Assembly (NCBI GenBank): GCA_003165315.1
Contig: PLSX01000231.1
Location: 24,038-88,037, forward strand
Direction: 5' to 3'
DNA: 64,000 nucleotides
Source of the DNA: Acidobacteriota bacterium
Lineage (GTDB): Bacteria; Acidobacteriota; Terriglobia; UBA7540
Positions 28,327 to 39,728 of this stretch are shown in pieces; the first letter of the stretch is position 1; each line of letters opens with the position of its first letter. The notes beneath the pieces are model-generated. The model was not told where the DNA came from. It saw only the letters and a list, made by a program, of their open reading frames with translations, and searched no databases. A program made the position numbers and the translations under genes.

Positions 28327-29994
28327 ATGGCCTTGAACGCCGATCAAGTAACCAATCAAGTCGCCGCTTTCGTGCGAGGACTGACCCTTCGCCAGAAGAT
28401 TACTGTTGGTGTGGGCGCCGCCGCCATCGCCATAACGATCTGGGCATTTGTCGCAATGATCGAAAGGGCTGATTACAAGACGCTTTATTCCGGATTGTCA
28501 TCAAGCGACGCGCAGTCCATGTCGCAGAGGCTTTCGGCAAAGAACATTCCTTTTCAGTTGTCGAGCGACGGGGCCAGCATTCTGGTTCCCGCTGACCAAC
28601 TGGACAAAGCACGCCTGGATATTGCAGCAGACGGTTCACCGCAGACCGGCAGGATGGGGTTTGAGCTTTTTGACAAACCGAATTGGGCAGGAAGCGATTT
28701 TGCCGAAAAGGTTAACTATCAGCGGGCGCTGGAGGGCGAGTTGGAGCGGACGGTTCAAACCATGGATGGGATTGATGCCGTGCGGGTCCACCTGGTGTTG
28801 CCACAGGAGTCGCTGTTCACAGAGCAGGAACGCGAGGCCAAAGCCTCAGTGGTCATCAAGCTAAAAAGTGGGCGGCTGGATGACGATGCGCAGGAAGCCA
28901 TCACTCATCTGGTGGCCAGTGCAGTGGACAACTTAAGGCACGAGAATGTGACGTTGATTAATGCTGATGGGGGAATGCCAATTCTGGCACATGCGGGGGG
29001 AACTGAAAATCGTCCAAGAGCCTGGGTGGAATTTGAAACCGCCCTCGCACAAAAGGTTGTCGCAACGCTGGAACCCGTTGTGGGACTGGGAAAAGCCCGT
29101 GCGAACGTGACCGTGGAATACGACCTGGCAACCAGCGACAGTACGCAGGAAACGTACGATCCCAATGGGGCGGTGGTCTTGACCTCACAGATTTCTGAGG
29201 AGCGGGTGGGCGAAACCGGGGCCCAAGGCACCCCTGGAACAACATCCAATATTCCCGGGAAGCAACCCGCGACGCCCACGAAACCTCCTGCCGCCGCCGA
29301 TTCCGAGTCGCAAGGCCTTCACACAGAAAGCAAGACATTTGCTGTAAGCAAGATGGTCCGCCACTCAGTGCAGCCCGCGGGAACCCTTAAACGCATTAAT
29401 GCCGCCGTACTGGTGGATGACGCAACGGAATTCAGCGATAGTCGTGGCCAGAAAGTGACAACGCGCCGGAAGAGAACCCCGGAAGAGATGAAGCAGATTG
29501 AGGATTTGGTGGCAGCAGCGATTGGAATTGATGCCACACGGGGAGATAAAGTGGCGGTGGAAAATCTCTCATTTCAAATTCTGCCGCTGGAAACGCCCGC
29601 TCCTCCAACCCTATCCGAGCGTATTGTACCCATCGTTGATAAGTGGATCAACGTCATCCGTTATGGGGCGTTGATCCTTCTGTTCCTTCTGATCTATATG
29701 TTGGTTCTGCGTCCCATCAAACACCAGATTGTGACCACATTCCAGGAACTGCCCAAACAATTAGGAATGGCTAGGATATCGCGGGAGGCTTTACCGGGGA
29801 GTGCACATAGCGTCCCTGCCACGAAGGCGGACGATACAGCCACCCTTGAGGCTTCGCTTTCACAGTTGGGGGATTCTCCCTTGGAAGCTAAGCAAGCTAT
29901 CCTTCTGAAGAAGAACCTGCTGGAAAAGGTCAAAAAGGAACCCGCGGGAGCCAGCCGGTTAATTCAGAATTGGATGCGGCAGGAGGGTAAATGA
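28327..29994 (+). CDS. fliF: Flagellar M-ring protein FliF
   Basis: 555 aa; YKTLYSGLSSSDAQSMSQRLSAKNIPFQLS..VNYQRALEGELERTVQTMDGIDAVRVHLVLPQ. Confidence 0.97.
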   Translation: MALNADQVTNQVAAFVRGLTLRQKITVGVGAAAIAITIWAFVAMIERADYKTLYSGLSSSDAQSMSQRLSAKNIPFQLSSDGASILVPADQLDKARLDIAADGSPQTGRMGFELFDKPNWAGSDFAEKVNYQRALEGELERTVQTMDGIDAVRVHLVLPQESLFTEQEREAKASVVIKLKSGRLDDDAQEAITHLVASAVDNLRHENVTLINADGGMPILAHAGGTENRPRAWVEFETALAQKVVATLEPVVGLGKARANVTVEYDLATSDSTQETYDPNGAVVLTSQISEERVGETGAQGTPGTTSNIPGKQPATPTKPPAAADSESQGLHTESKTFAVSKMVRHSVQPAGTLKRINAAVLVDDATEFSDSRGQKVTTRRKRTPEEMKQIEDLVAAAIGIDATRGDKVAVENLSFQILPLETPAPPTLSERIVPIVDKWINVIRYGALILLFLLIYMLVLRPIKHQIVTTFQELPKQLGMARISREALPGSAHSVPATKADDTATLEASLSQLGDSPLEAKQAILLKKNLLEKVKKEPAGASRLIQNWMRQEGK

Positions 29995-31034
29995 CGAGCG
30001 CCGCGGAAACAGCAAAAACGTCACCGGGCCAAAACCTGACTGGCATCCGTAAAGCAGCTATTCTACTTGTCCTGCTGGGCGACGAGGCTGCCAGCCTGGT
30101 TTATAGGAACTTGCCCGAAGAAGACCTGCAAATGCTGACTGAGGAGATATCCGAGCTGGATTACATATCTCCTGAAACTGCCTCTCAAATCCTCCAGGAA
30201 TATTACCGCTTAACCGTTACCGAGGAATATCTTGCGCAAGGCGGGGCTGATTACGCCAAAGCGCTTCTGGTGAAGGCCTTCGGGGAGGATGGTGCAAAAA
30301 CATTACTCAAACAGGTTGAGAGCTATCAGGAAGCCCGCGCCACCAACCTGGACTCTCTGCAAAGGGCCGATCCTCAGCAGCTTGTGATGTTCGTAGAAGG
30401 CGAACACCCGCAAACCGTTGCCCTGGTTTTGGCGCATTTGGGGCTGAAGTCGGCATCGGAAGTCATTTTACTTCTACCGGAAAAAACGCGCGCAGAAGTG
30501 GTACGCCGACTCGCCGAAATGCATCAATTTTCGCCGGAAATGGTCCAAAAGATCGCATTGGTGCTCAACAAGAAACTCAAAGCCTTGGGCGAACAGAACC
30601 GGCGGGCCTATGGCGGCATTAAAGCCGTCTCTGAAATGCTGAATCGGGTCGAGCCCAACAGTGTTAAAACCATCCTTGAAACGATTGAACAGGATGATCC
30701 GAAACTTGCCCTGAGTATCCGCAATCTGATGTTCACTTTTGAGGATTTCCTCTCTGTTCCGGAAAGCAGCATGCGTGAACTCTTAAGCCATTTGGACAAA
30801 AAGACACTGGCAGTTGCTCTCAAGGGGTCGTCCGAAGACATGAAAAATCACGTCTTCAAAACAATGTCTTCCCGCGCTTCGCAGATGTTGAAAGAGGACA
30901 TGGAAGCGCTCGGCCCTGTGCGCTCCCGCGAAGTGGCCACAGCCCAGCAAGACATTGTGCAACAGGCACGCAAGCTCGAAGCGGATGGAAAGTTGACTCT
31001 GAAGAGCTTTGGGGATGACGCTTATGTTGTCTGA
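29991..31034 (+). CDS. fliG: Flagellar motor switch protein FliG
   Basis: 347 aa; GIRKAAILLVLLGDEAASLVYRNL..EHPQTVALVLAHL..FTFEDFLSVPESSMRELL. Confidence 0.97.
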   Translation: MTSAAETAKTSPGQNLTGIRKAAILLVLLGDEAASLVYRNLPEEDLQMLTEEISELDYISPETASQILQEYYRLTVTEEYLAQGGADYAKALLVKAFGEDGAKTLLKQVESYQEARATNLDSLQRADPQQLVMFVEGEHPQTVALVLAHLGLKSASEVILLLPEKTRAEVVRRLAEMHQFSPEMVQKIALVLNKKLKALGEQNRRAYGGIKAVSEMLNRVEPNSVKTILETIEQDDPKLALSIRNLMFTFEDFLSVPESSMRELLSHLDKKTLAVALKGSSEDMKNHVFKTMSSRASQMLKEDMEALGPVRSREVATAQQDIVQQARKLEADGKLTLKSFGDDAYVV

Positions 31035-31740
31035 TTCTAATCTTCCAACCCACGAGGCGGACCCGCAAGCGGCTGCGTATGTGTACCCACCACCCCTGGT
31101 TCCCGGCGCTGTGGGCAAGCCACCTTCCTCAGGGGGCAGCCCATCCACTCTGGAACGCCTTTGGACTGCGGAAACCAAGGCATCAGCTCCATCCAGTTCA
31201 CCGCCCATAAGTGAAGAACAGATTCGAGCCCGAGAAGCCCGTGCTCGAAAAGAGGGGCGGGATGAGGGTGTGGCGCAAGGACTAGCTGAATTTGAGAAAA
31301 GGGTTTTAGCCGAGAAGCAATTGCTGGCTGAGGCAATTGGGGGATTCGCTCGCGAGCGGGCAACTTACTTTCAGCGGGTGGAAGCTGAAGTGGTGGCATT
31401 GGCTGTGGCGATTGCGCGCAAGATCCTGCACCGGGAAGCCCAGGTTGACCCTCTGCTCCTTGCCGGGGTCGTGCGCGTTGGGCTCGACAACGTCGCTGCC
31501 GGCACGCATGTCCGGTTGCACGTTCACCCAAAGCAGGTCCAAGCCTGGAAGGATTTCTTCTCCCAGCAGAACGACATGCAATCGGCTCCCGAGTTGATGG
31601 GAGACCCTACGCTCGGGCTGGGACACTGCATGTTGGAAACCGAATTGGGCTCCACTGACTTGACACTGGAATCCCAACTCAAGGAGATCGAGCAAGGCTT
31701 TTTTGACTTACTGGCCCAGCGCCCCCAGAAACACTCATGA
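31024..31740 (+). CDS. fliH: Flagellar assembly protein FliH
   Basis: ATG at 31024 overlapping fliG; EEQIRAREARARKEGRDEGVAQGLAEFEKRVLAEKQ..VVALAVAIARKILHREA; positional context. Confidence 0.85.
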   Translation: MLSDSNLPTHEADPQAAAYVYPPPLVPGAVGKPPSSGGSPSTLERLWTAETKASAPSSSPPISEEQIRAREARARKEGRDEGVAQGLAEFEKRVLAEKQLLAEAIGGFARERATYFQRVEAEVVALAVAIARKILHREAQVDPLLLAGVVRVGLDNVAAGTHVRLHVHPKQVQAWKDFFSQQNDMQSAPELMGDPTLGLGHCMLETELGSTDLTLESQLKEIEQGFFDLLAQRPQKHS

Positions 31741-33050
31741 ACAACCCTTCCTTGCTGGCTCCTTACTTCCGGCGCCTCGAAAGTCTCTCCACGACGCGCT
31801 GGTATGGCCGGGTCACTAAAGCAGTGGGACATATCGTGGAATCAGAAGGACCGTTCTGCTCCCTTGGTGAGTGTTGTGAGGTTGTTGGCCCCGGCGGCGA
31901 GCCCCACGCGGGAGAAGTGGTAGGCTTCCGGGGAAGCACGGTTCTCTCCATGCCTCTGGAAAGGCTCAACGGCATCCGCTATGGAGACAGTATTGCAACT
32001 TGGGGCGCTAAGGCTACTTTACGCGTTGGGGATGAACTGCTCGGGCGCGTGATTGATGGCAGCGGCAAGCCCCTGGATTCGCGGCCAGACTATGTTGCGC
32101 GTGACTCGTGGCCGCTGCACGCGCTTGGCCCCTTGCCACTTGACCGCCTCTCGATTCGAGAGCCGCTCGGCTGCGGGGTACGCGCCATCGACGCATTCCT
32201 GACTTGCGGACGCGGACAGAGAGTGGGAGTTTTTGGAGGCAGCGGTGTCGGCAAAAGCACTTTGCTGGGGCTGATGGCCCGGGGCAGCTCTGCGGACGTA
32301 ACGGTGATGGCGCTGGTGGGTGAACGCGGGCGCGAGGTACGTGAGTTTCTGGAAGGAACACTGGGAGACGAAGGCAGAAAGCGCTCCGTTGTCGTTGTCT
32401 CCACGTCGGATCAGTCTCCTCTGCTAAGGATCCGGGCCGCTCTGGTTGCCACCACCGTTTCCGAATACTTCGCCATGAATGGAAAGAACGTCCTGCTGGT
32501 CGTCGACTCTTTGACACGCTTTGCCATGGCCCAACGTGAGATCGGACTGGCGGCGGGTGAACCTCCGACTGCCAAGGGTTACACTCCTTCCGTCTTCACC
32601 ATGCTGGCGCAACTCATCGAGCGTGCAGGCCACTTCAACAGGGGCAGCATCACCGCCTTTTACACGGTGCTTATGGAAGGGGATGACCAGCAGGACCCCC
32701 TGGTGGACGCGGTTCGAGCCTTGCTGGACGGCCACATTGTGCTTGATCGGCGCCTCGGCTCCCAGGGACACTATCCCGCAATATCGATACTGGATAGCCT
32801 GAGCCGGTTAATGCCCGCAATTTGCCGCCCTGACCACCTGGAGAAAGCACGCAGGCTGCGCAGGTTGCTGGCCGTCTATACCGCCTCAGAAGATTTGATT
32901 CGAGTGGGCGCCTACCAGAAGGGTCTTGACCCTATTCTTGATCAGGCAATTGACGTGATGCCTGCCCTCAACAAATTTCTTCAGCAGAAAGGGGACGAAA
33001 AAGCACCGCTGCCGAATACTTTGGCAGCCCTCCAGGCGCTGAAGGGATGA
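31737..33050 (+). CDS. fliI: Flagellum-specific ATP synthase FliI
   Basis: 437 aa; VGVFGGSGVGKSTLLGLMARG, LLVVDSLTRFAMAQREIGLAAGEPPTAKGYTPSVF. Confidence 0.97.
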   Translation: MNNPSLLAPYFRRLESLSTTRWYGRVTKAVGHIVESEGPFCSLGECCEVVGPGGEPHAGEVVGFRGSTVLSMPLERLNGIRYGDSIATWGAKATLRVGDELLGRVIDGSGKPLDSRPDYVARDSWPLHALGPLPLDRLSIREPLGCGVRAIDAFLTCGRGQRVGVFGGSGVGKSTLLGLMARGSSADVTVMALVGERGREVREFLEGTLGDEGRKRSVVVVSTSDQSPLLRIRAALVATTVSEYFAMNGKNVLLVVDSLTRFAMAQREIGLAAGEPPTAKGYTPSVFTMLAQLIERAGHFNRGSITAFYTVLMEGDDQQDPLVDAVRALLDGHIVLDRRLGSQGHYPAISILDSLSRLMPAICRPDHLEKARRLRRLLAVYTASEDLIRVGAYQKGLDPILDQAIDVMPALNKFLQQKGDEKAPLPNTLAALQALKG

Positions 33051-33219
33051 GCAACTGCGATTTCTGGATTCGGGCTTAAATTTCAAATCTGAAATTAGGG
33101 GTCCAGTCCTAAACTTCGAATCCCGTTAATGGCCGAGAAGAGCAGCAGGGAGCCACCAATAGGCGTCGCGAAGTGAAAAACCGCTTTGCTATATTCCTAG
33201 TCCAAAATCAGAAGATCCC

Positions 33220-33669
33220 ATGCCCTTCCGTTTCTCCCTACAAGCCGTGCTCCGTTGTCGCGAGAGTTTTGAGCGGCGAGAGCGGCAACGACTCCAGATG
33301 ATCGCGCGCGAGGTGGTGAAGGCGCAGCAGCAAAGGGAACAGGCAAAGGTTGAACGGGGCAGCGCCTTGGCCGAGTTTCAAAAAAAACTCCGCGAGGGTA
33401 TGAATACGATGGAAATGCGGTTTGAGTTGGCCGGTGACCACGCCCGCAGGCGACGAATCGCCTTATTAACCGAACATTCTATCAAGCTGGAGGATTTGCG
33501 CCGCCGTCAACTTGAAGTGTTTCGCAAAGCCCAGCAACAGCGGAAAATCCTGGAGAATCTGCGCGAGCGCCAGCTATCCGCCTACCAATTGATTCAGGCT
33601 CGCCGCGAGCAGCAGGAGATGGACGATAGATTTCTTATTACGCACGCCAGACAATTCATGAGTTCGTAG
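33220..33669 (+). CDS. fliJ: Flagellar export protein FliJ
   Basis: 149 aa coiled-coil; MPFRFSLQAVLRCRESFERRERQRLQMIAREV; follows fliI. Confidence 0.85.
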   Translation: MPFRFSLQAVLRCRESFERRERQRLQMIAREVVKAQQQREQAKVERGSALAEFQKKLREGMNTMEMRFELAGDHARRRRIALLTEHSIKLEDLRRRQLEVFRKAQQQRKILENLRERQLSAYQLIQARREQQEMDDRFLITHARQFMSS

Positions 33670-33737
33670 TTGCCTCAAACTCCCAGGCGGGCAAGACCGA
33701 CAAGGCTGGCTGGCGCAAAGATGTGCCATCAACGGAA

Positions 33738-33771
33738 AGGGCCTTGCCCGTCGAATGACGAACAAGGCCCT
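33738..33771. terminator. Hairpin between convergent fliJ and the Ig-repeat gene
   Basis: agggccttg...caaggccct, 9-bp stem, 16-nt loop. Confidence 0.6.
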
Positions 33772-33791
33772 CTTGCCTTGGAGTCAACTGC

Positions 33792-36700
33792 TTATTGCTT
33801 GATAATCTGAATGATGGGGAAAGCCTGTGTCGCATTGTCGATATTCACTACCTTGGTGGTGGAGATCATGATGGCATTGATCCCCGTGTAGCTAGAGTTG
33901 GTGGTGAAGGTGCCATTGGAATTCACCGTTCCAAGTGTGGTACTCGTGGTCTGATCGGCGTCCTGGGTCACTGCGGATCCGACGGCACTAATGTAGTCGC
34001 CGATAATATCGACGTCGCCGCTGGCGCTAAACGTTCGCACTTCTACGTCTATCATATCGTCGGCTGCGGTTCCTTCGCCGACCACTTCACTATCGCCATC
34101 GTAGAAAGTGCCAGAGATAGAAGTGGCGGAGAAGCCGCCGCTTGGGGCCACCTGCGATTCAAACTGACCAGCATAAACACCCAGTCCCGTTCCGAGCATA
34201 ACACCGGTGTTCGGGCCGTTGAGGTAGAGCACCGGAGGGTACATTTTCGAATAGGTCGTAAGATACATGGTACAAGTGGCTCCACTGGTTACGACCCGGC
34301 CATAGGTATCGGTTTGATAAGTACATGCCGGGCTTTGAGGAGGTTCCGCACTGCCATCCACATCCTCGTAGTAGTTGGCAGTATAGCCTGAGGATCCGGT
34401 GACGTTGATGATTCCAAGCTCGGCGCTCTGCGTCCCTGTCACATAATAGACGAGATTGCTGCCCGTGGTTAGCGATAGGGAACCGCTCTGGAGTTTCGCC
34501 CCCCCGACGAGAATTGCGGTGCTGCTGGAGAGAGCATCCGTCGACATTTCCAGGAATTCCGAACTGGACACCAGGTAGGCCACGTGGTTGGCGGTTATGC
34601 CGTTCAGCGACGTGGCGTCAGTAAACCGGCCGGTCGTTGGGTTTGGGGCCGAATAGGTGCCGGTAATGCCTGAGTAAGGTGTGGAGAGACCATTGCCACC
34701 ATTTATGACACCCTCCACGTTGATATCATATTCGCCGTTCGTAACGGTACCGCCGCTCGTACCAGCCTTGGTTGTTATCATCCCTACCACGCCGGTACGA
34801 TATTGGCTTGTTCCGTAGACGCCAGTGTATAGGTAAGCATAGCTGCCACTGGGAACACTTGTTGGAATGCTCTGTAGCCGGATTTGACCCACCGCGCTTA
34901 TGTAGGTGGCGTCGGTGGCATTATCCCATTCGACTAAGCGGCCTGCTGTCGCCACGTTTGAGGTTACGCCACCGATGGAAAGCCTTGTGGTGAAGGTGCC
35001 CGAACTGGTTGCGATAGTAGCGCAGCCGAGGTGGTTCGAACCCACCGAGTAAGAGCTTTGAGTAGGATCGATGGTCGCGCCAGATTGGACGAGGGTGCCA
35101 TTGCTATCGAGTGTTCCCGCCGTGATCTTACCGGTGCCATCGGCCGTAAAGGAACCGATCACAGCCAGGAAGCCCGACTCAGTATATCCGCTCAGGCCGA
35201 AGGCGTATTGCCCCTTGAGGAGCGACTCGCTGCCCGAATCCGAGCAAGCGGCTGTCGCATTGACCGTGATGCTGAGCGACTGCGTGGCAGTAAGACTCGT
35301 AGTTGTATCCAACACCTGCACGGTGAATTTAAACGTACCAGTAGCTGTGGGGGTACCTGAAATGAGCCCGGACGAGGACAGTGTTGAAAACCCTGTGGGA
35401 AGACTACCCGAAGTGAGGCTCCAAGTATAGTTCCCACTGCCGCCCGTCGCCGTGAGCTGGTAGCCGCTGGTGTCGTAAACCTGATTCTCGACACCGCTGG
35501 GCAACGAGGTGGTGGTGATACCCAGGATTGAGATGCTAAACGACTGGGTTTGACTCTGGGCTGGTAGCGGCACACTTGAATCCGTCACCTTCACGCTGAA
35601 GTTAGAGGTTCCTCCCGCCGAGGGTGTACCTGTAATGGCTCCCGTCGAAGTGTTCAGATTCAACCCTGCGGGTAGGGAGCCGGAGGTAACACTGTAGGTC
35701 AAAGGCGCCGTCCCCCCCGTGGGGGTTGGGAGCGAGGTGGTGTAAGCTGTCCCCACCGCCCCACCGGGCAACGTCGCCGTGGTGAAGCCCAGCGCGGTGG
35801 TTATCAAGATGCTGAGAGGCTGCGTTGCGGTCTTCGAGGTGGTTGTATCCATCACCTGGACAGTGAAGTTATACGTTCCTGTCGCGGTAGGTGTCCCCGA
35901 AATAAGCCCCGACGTGGGCAGTGGTAAGAACCCTGCAGGCAGAGTACCTGCCGTGATGCTCCAGGAATAGTTCCCGCTGCCACCCGCCGCACCGAGCTGC
36001 TGGCTGTAGAGCGTCCCCTGAAAACCATAGGGCAATGACGTGACAGTGACGGTCAGCCCGGCGTAAATGGAGGAGGACAGGGTATAGGACTGGGTTTGCG
36101 GCGGCACGCTTGAATCCGCCAGTTTCACTGTGAAGCCAAAAGCTCCTGTCGTTGTGGGCGTTCCCGCAAGAGTCGAACTGAGGGTTGTCGAGGGCGTCGC
36201 GGCCAACCATGTCGGCAGTCCTGTGTAGCTCCAAGAGTAAGGAGCCAACCCACCGCTCGCGGTAAGAGTGGTCGTATAGGCCTGATTCACCGTCGCCGAG
36301 GGTAGCGTCGGCTGGGCAAAACTCAACACGGTGGTGATCGTTATGCTAAGAGGCTGCTGCCTGGTCACGTTGTTTGCATCAACAATCTGGATGGTGAAGG
36401 GATATGTTCCTGCCACTGTGGGTGTACCGGATATGATGTAATTCAGCCCCGTTGGGGAGGGGGTGGGAGGCAACAGCCCTGGCGGCAGTGATCCCGAAAC
36501 AATGGTCCAAGTGTAAGCCCCCAGTCCTCCCACCGCCGTTATCGTATAGGTGGTGTTGGCATGCCCAACGAAACCGGTGTTGAGGGAGGTCGTGGTGATG
36601 GCGAGTCCCGCATATACCGTGGTGCTCAGGTTCCAAGTTTGGGTCTGCGGAGGCACGCTCGAATCCGCCAGTTTCACTGTGAAGCCAAAAGTTCCTGTCG

Positions 36701-38712
36701 TTGTGGGTGTGCCCGCCAGAGTCGAACTAAGCGTTGTCGAGGGCGTCGCGGCCAACCATGTCGGCAGCCCTGTGTAGCTCCAGGTGTAGGGTGCCAACCC
36801 GCCGCTCGCGGTGAGAGTGGTAGTGTAAGCCTGGTTCACATCCCCAGAGGGCAACGTCGGCTGGGCAAAACTCAGCACGGTGGTGATCGTTATGCTAAGA
36901 GGCTGCTGCCTGGTCACGTTGTTTGCATCAACTATCTGGATGGTAAAGGGGTAAGTTCCTGACGTGGTGGGGGTTCCCGAAATGACATAACTCAGCCCTG
37001 TCGGGGAGGGGGTGGGCGAGAACAGCCCTGGCGGCAGCGATCCCGAAACGATGCTCCACGAGTAAGGCCCCAAACCTCCCACTGCCGTTATCGTATAGGT
37101 CGTGCTGACATGGCCAACGAAACCAGTGCTGAGTGAGGTTGTGATGATCGCCACGCCATTATAGATGATGAGGGTCGGCGTGAAGGTCTGAGTTTGTTGG
37201 GGCGTTCCAGAGTCTTTCACCGTTAGGGTAAGGGGGTACGATTGTCCCGCCGTGGCTCCCGTGCCCGTCGCCGGGATACCGCTTATCACATTACCGGCCA
37301 GCGCCAAATTCGACGGCAGCGTTCCCGAGGTGAGGGTCCACGTGTAAGGTCCCATGCCGCCCGTGGCATTGAGGGTGGCGCTATAGGTCGACCCCACAGA
37401 ACCCGCCGGCAGCGAAGCCGTGGTAATACTCAATTGCGGGATAATGGTGATAGTCAGGCTGGCGCTCTGTGTCTCAGGCGTCGGCGAAGTCTGGTCAGTC
37501 ACCGTGACCTTGAAGGGGAACGTACCCGCAGTTGTCGGAGTGCCGGAAATGACTCCGGTAGAACTGTTTAAAGTAAGGCCAGGGGGTAGCACATTGGGAG
37601 GAACACTCCACGCGTAGGGCTGTGCCCCACCAAAGGCGGAAACCGTGGCGCTATAGGGTGCATTCGCCACTCCGTTCGCCAGGGTGGTGGTGGATATGGT
37701 CAACAGGACGGGGGTCGTGGTGACGGTGACATAGGAAATGGCGAATTTGGTGGGATCCTCCTGGCTCACTACATAGATCGGTATGGGATTCAAAGCTCCG
37801 GCAGGAACCGTTGTCGGCGCCGTATAGAGCCCAGTCGGAGTGATGTATCCGTATTTGGCAATTCCGGAATTCCCCGGTGATTTTACCCCCCAGGTGACGG
37901 CCGAGGAAAACGGCAGATTGCCGGTGGTCGTGATCGTATCGGCAAGTTGCACGGTGCCGTTTGTTTGCAGGTCCAGGGCCGTGGGATTCACTGCCACGTT
38001 GAGAGGTGGGGGCAACACGGTAACCGCGATGGAACCTGAAACGGAAGTATACGCGGCACTGGTGGCTGTTACCGTCACCGTACTGGGGGAAGGAGGAACC
38101 TGGGGGGCCGTGTAAAGGCCCGCACCCGAGATTGTCCCCACAGCAGAATTACCGCCCGCGGTCCCATTCACGGTCCATGTAACGCCCGTGTTGGCGGTTC
38201 CCGTAATCGTCGCCGTGAACTGCTGCGTCTCAGTCACCAGAACCGATGCCGAATTCTCATTCAGGGTGAACGAAATATTGATGGTGACGGGCGCCGAAGC
38301 CGACACCGAAGTATCCGCCTGACTTGTGGCGCTGACGCTGACGCTTGCCGGAGAGGGCACCAGCGATGGTGCGGTGTAAAGTCCCGAAGTCGTTATCGTA
38401 CCAACCGTGGAATTGCCACCGGTGGTTCCATTCACGGCCCACGTCACGGCGGTGTTGGTGGAGTTGGAAACCGTAGCCGAGAATTGATAGGTTTGCCCCA
38501 CGGTCATGGATGAGGGCGCCGTCCCCAAAGTAACCGTAACCGCAGGGGTCACAGGCGTAGGGGTTGTCTTCCCGCCTCCACCGCAACCCACCACTGCCAT
38601 CACTACCAGCAAGCTCAAACTGATCGCCCAAACACAAACTGGATGACGCAGTCCTGGGGTCATGGATCCAATTTCCGTGAAACCTGATTTTCTCTTGAGT
38701 TCGTTTGACATC
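33792..38712 (-). CDS. Giant secreted lipoprotein with many Ig-like (He_PIG-type) repeats
   Basis: ORF 33792-38828; likely ATG at 38712, LVVMAVVGCGGGG lipobox-like; repeated 'GGLGPYSWSIVSGSLPPGL...ISGTPTTSGTYPFTIQIVDA' units. Confidence 0.88.
36098..37153 (-). repeat. In-frame 549-bp tandem duplication within the Ig-repeat gene
   Basis: agtttcactg at 36121 and 36670; gtggtgatcgttatgctaagaggctgctgc at 36331 and 36880; both offsets are exactly 549 bp (183 codons). Confidence 0.9.
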
Positions 38713-38945
38713 GGGGTCTCCTCGGGATGAAGAATAAAATGACAATCATTCGAATCGCGCCTTGGGAAAGCGCCACGATCAATTGCCAATCTGCCGATTT
38801 CTTTTTTCACTTCAACCAGACAGCGCAAAACCGTGGGGGAATGCCTCAGAATTCTTTTTTAAGGGGCGCAAATTGCTGATAGAAAAGGCCTGTCTAATTA
38901 ATGTAAAAACTGGGAGAAAAGTGGTAGGCTGGCGGTGGAAGAGGT

Positions 38946-39557
38946 TTGGGGGTGGCGCGCCCGGAGGTCATTGTGGAGTCAGCCAAGGGAGAAATCACCT
39001 TACTATTGGCAAAGTGGAAGGACGGCGACCCTTCAGCCTTTGAGGATCTGATGCCGCTTGTCTATCCACATCTGCGGCATGTGGCTGCGGCTTATATTCG
39101 CCGGGAGCGCAACCCTGACGTTCTTCAGGCAACGGCTCTGGTCCACGAACTATACCTCCGGCTATTGAATCAAAAGAAGGCCGCGTGGGGTGATCGCAGG
39201 CATTTCTACACCTTCGCCGCCAAGGTAATGCGCATGATCCTGATTGATCACGCACGCGAAAGCCAGGCACAGATGCGTGGCGGCGGGCGGGAACGCGTCC
39301 CTCTCAGCGACGACCTCTTGTGGGTCAATATCGACAGCCCGGAAATGCTGGACTTGAACCAGGCATTGGACGAATTGGGCACGCTGGATGCCTACAAGGT
39401 CCAACTCGTCGAGTTACGCTACTTTCTCGGGTGCACTGCCGAGGAAACAGCTTCCCTGATGCAGGTATCCAAGGCAACCGTCGATCGCGATCTGAAATTC
39501 ACCAAGAGCTGGCTATTCCGGCGCCTCCATCCGGGCGTCGTCGAGGATGCCGCGTGA
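38946..39557 (+). CDS. ECF-type RNA polymerase sigma factor (TIGR02999-like)
   Basis: 203 aa; LVYPHLRHVAAAYIRRERNPDVLQATALVHELYLRLLNQ..WGDRRHFYTFAAKVMRMILIDHARE..VELRYFLGCTAEETASLMQVSKATVDRDLKFTKSWLFRRL. Confidence 0.92.
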   Translation: MGVARPEVIVESAKGEITLLLAKWKDGDPSAFEDLMPLVYPHLRHVAAAYIRRERNPDVLQATALVHELYLRLLNQKKAAWGDRRHFYTFAAKVMRMILIDHARESQAQMRGGGRERVPLSDDLLWVNIDSPEMLDLNQALDELGTLDAYKVQLVELRYFLGCTAEETASLMQVSKATVDRDLKFTKSWLFRRLHPGVVEDAA

Positions 39558-39728
39558 TGCAGGATCCAAGCTCACCCACGAACGCCACCAGAGATTCCCT
39601 AAATTCTCGCTCTACAGGGTCATCCCCCAGCCATGGTCGAGGATGAAATGAGACGATGATTCAGGTTGTCTCCTATTTCCGCAGTCTGATATTGAGGGTC
39701 ACAAGCCACTAACGGGGTTGGCACTCCA

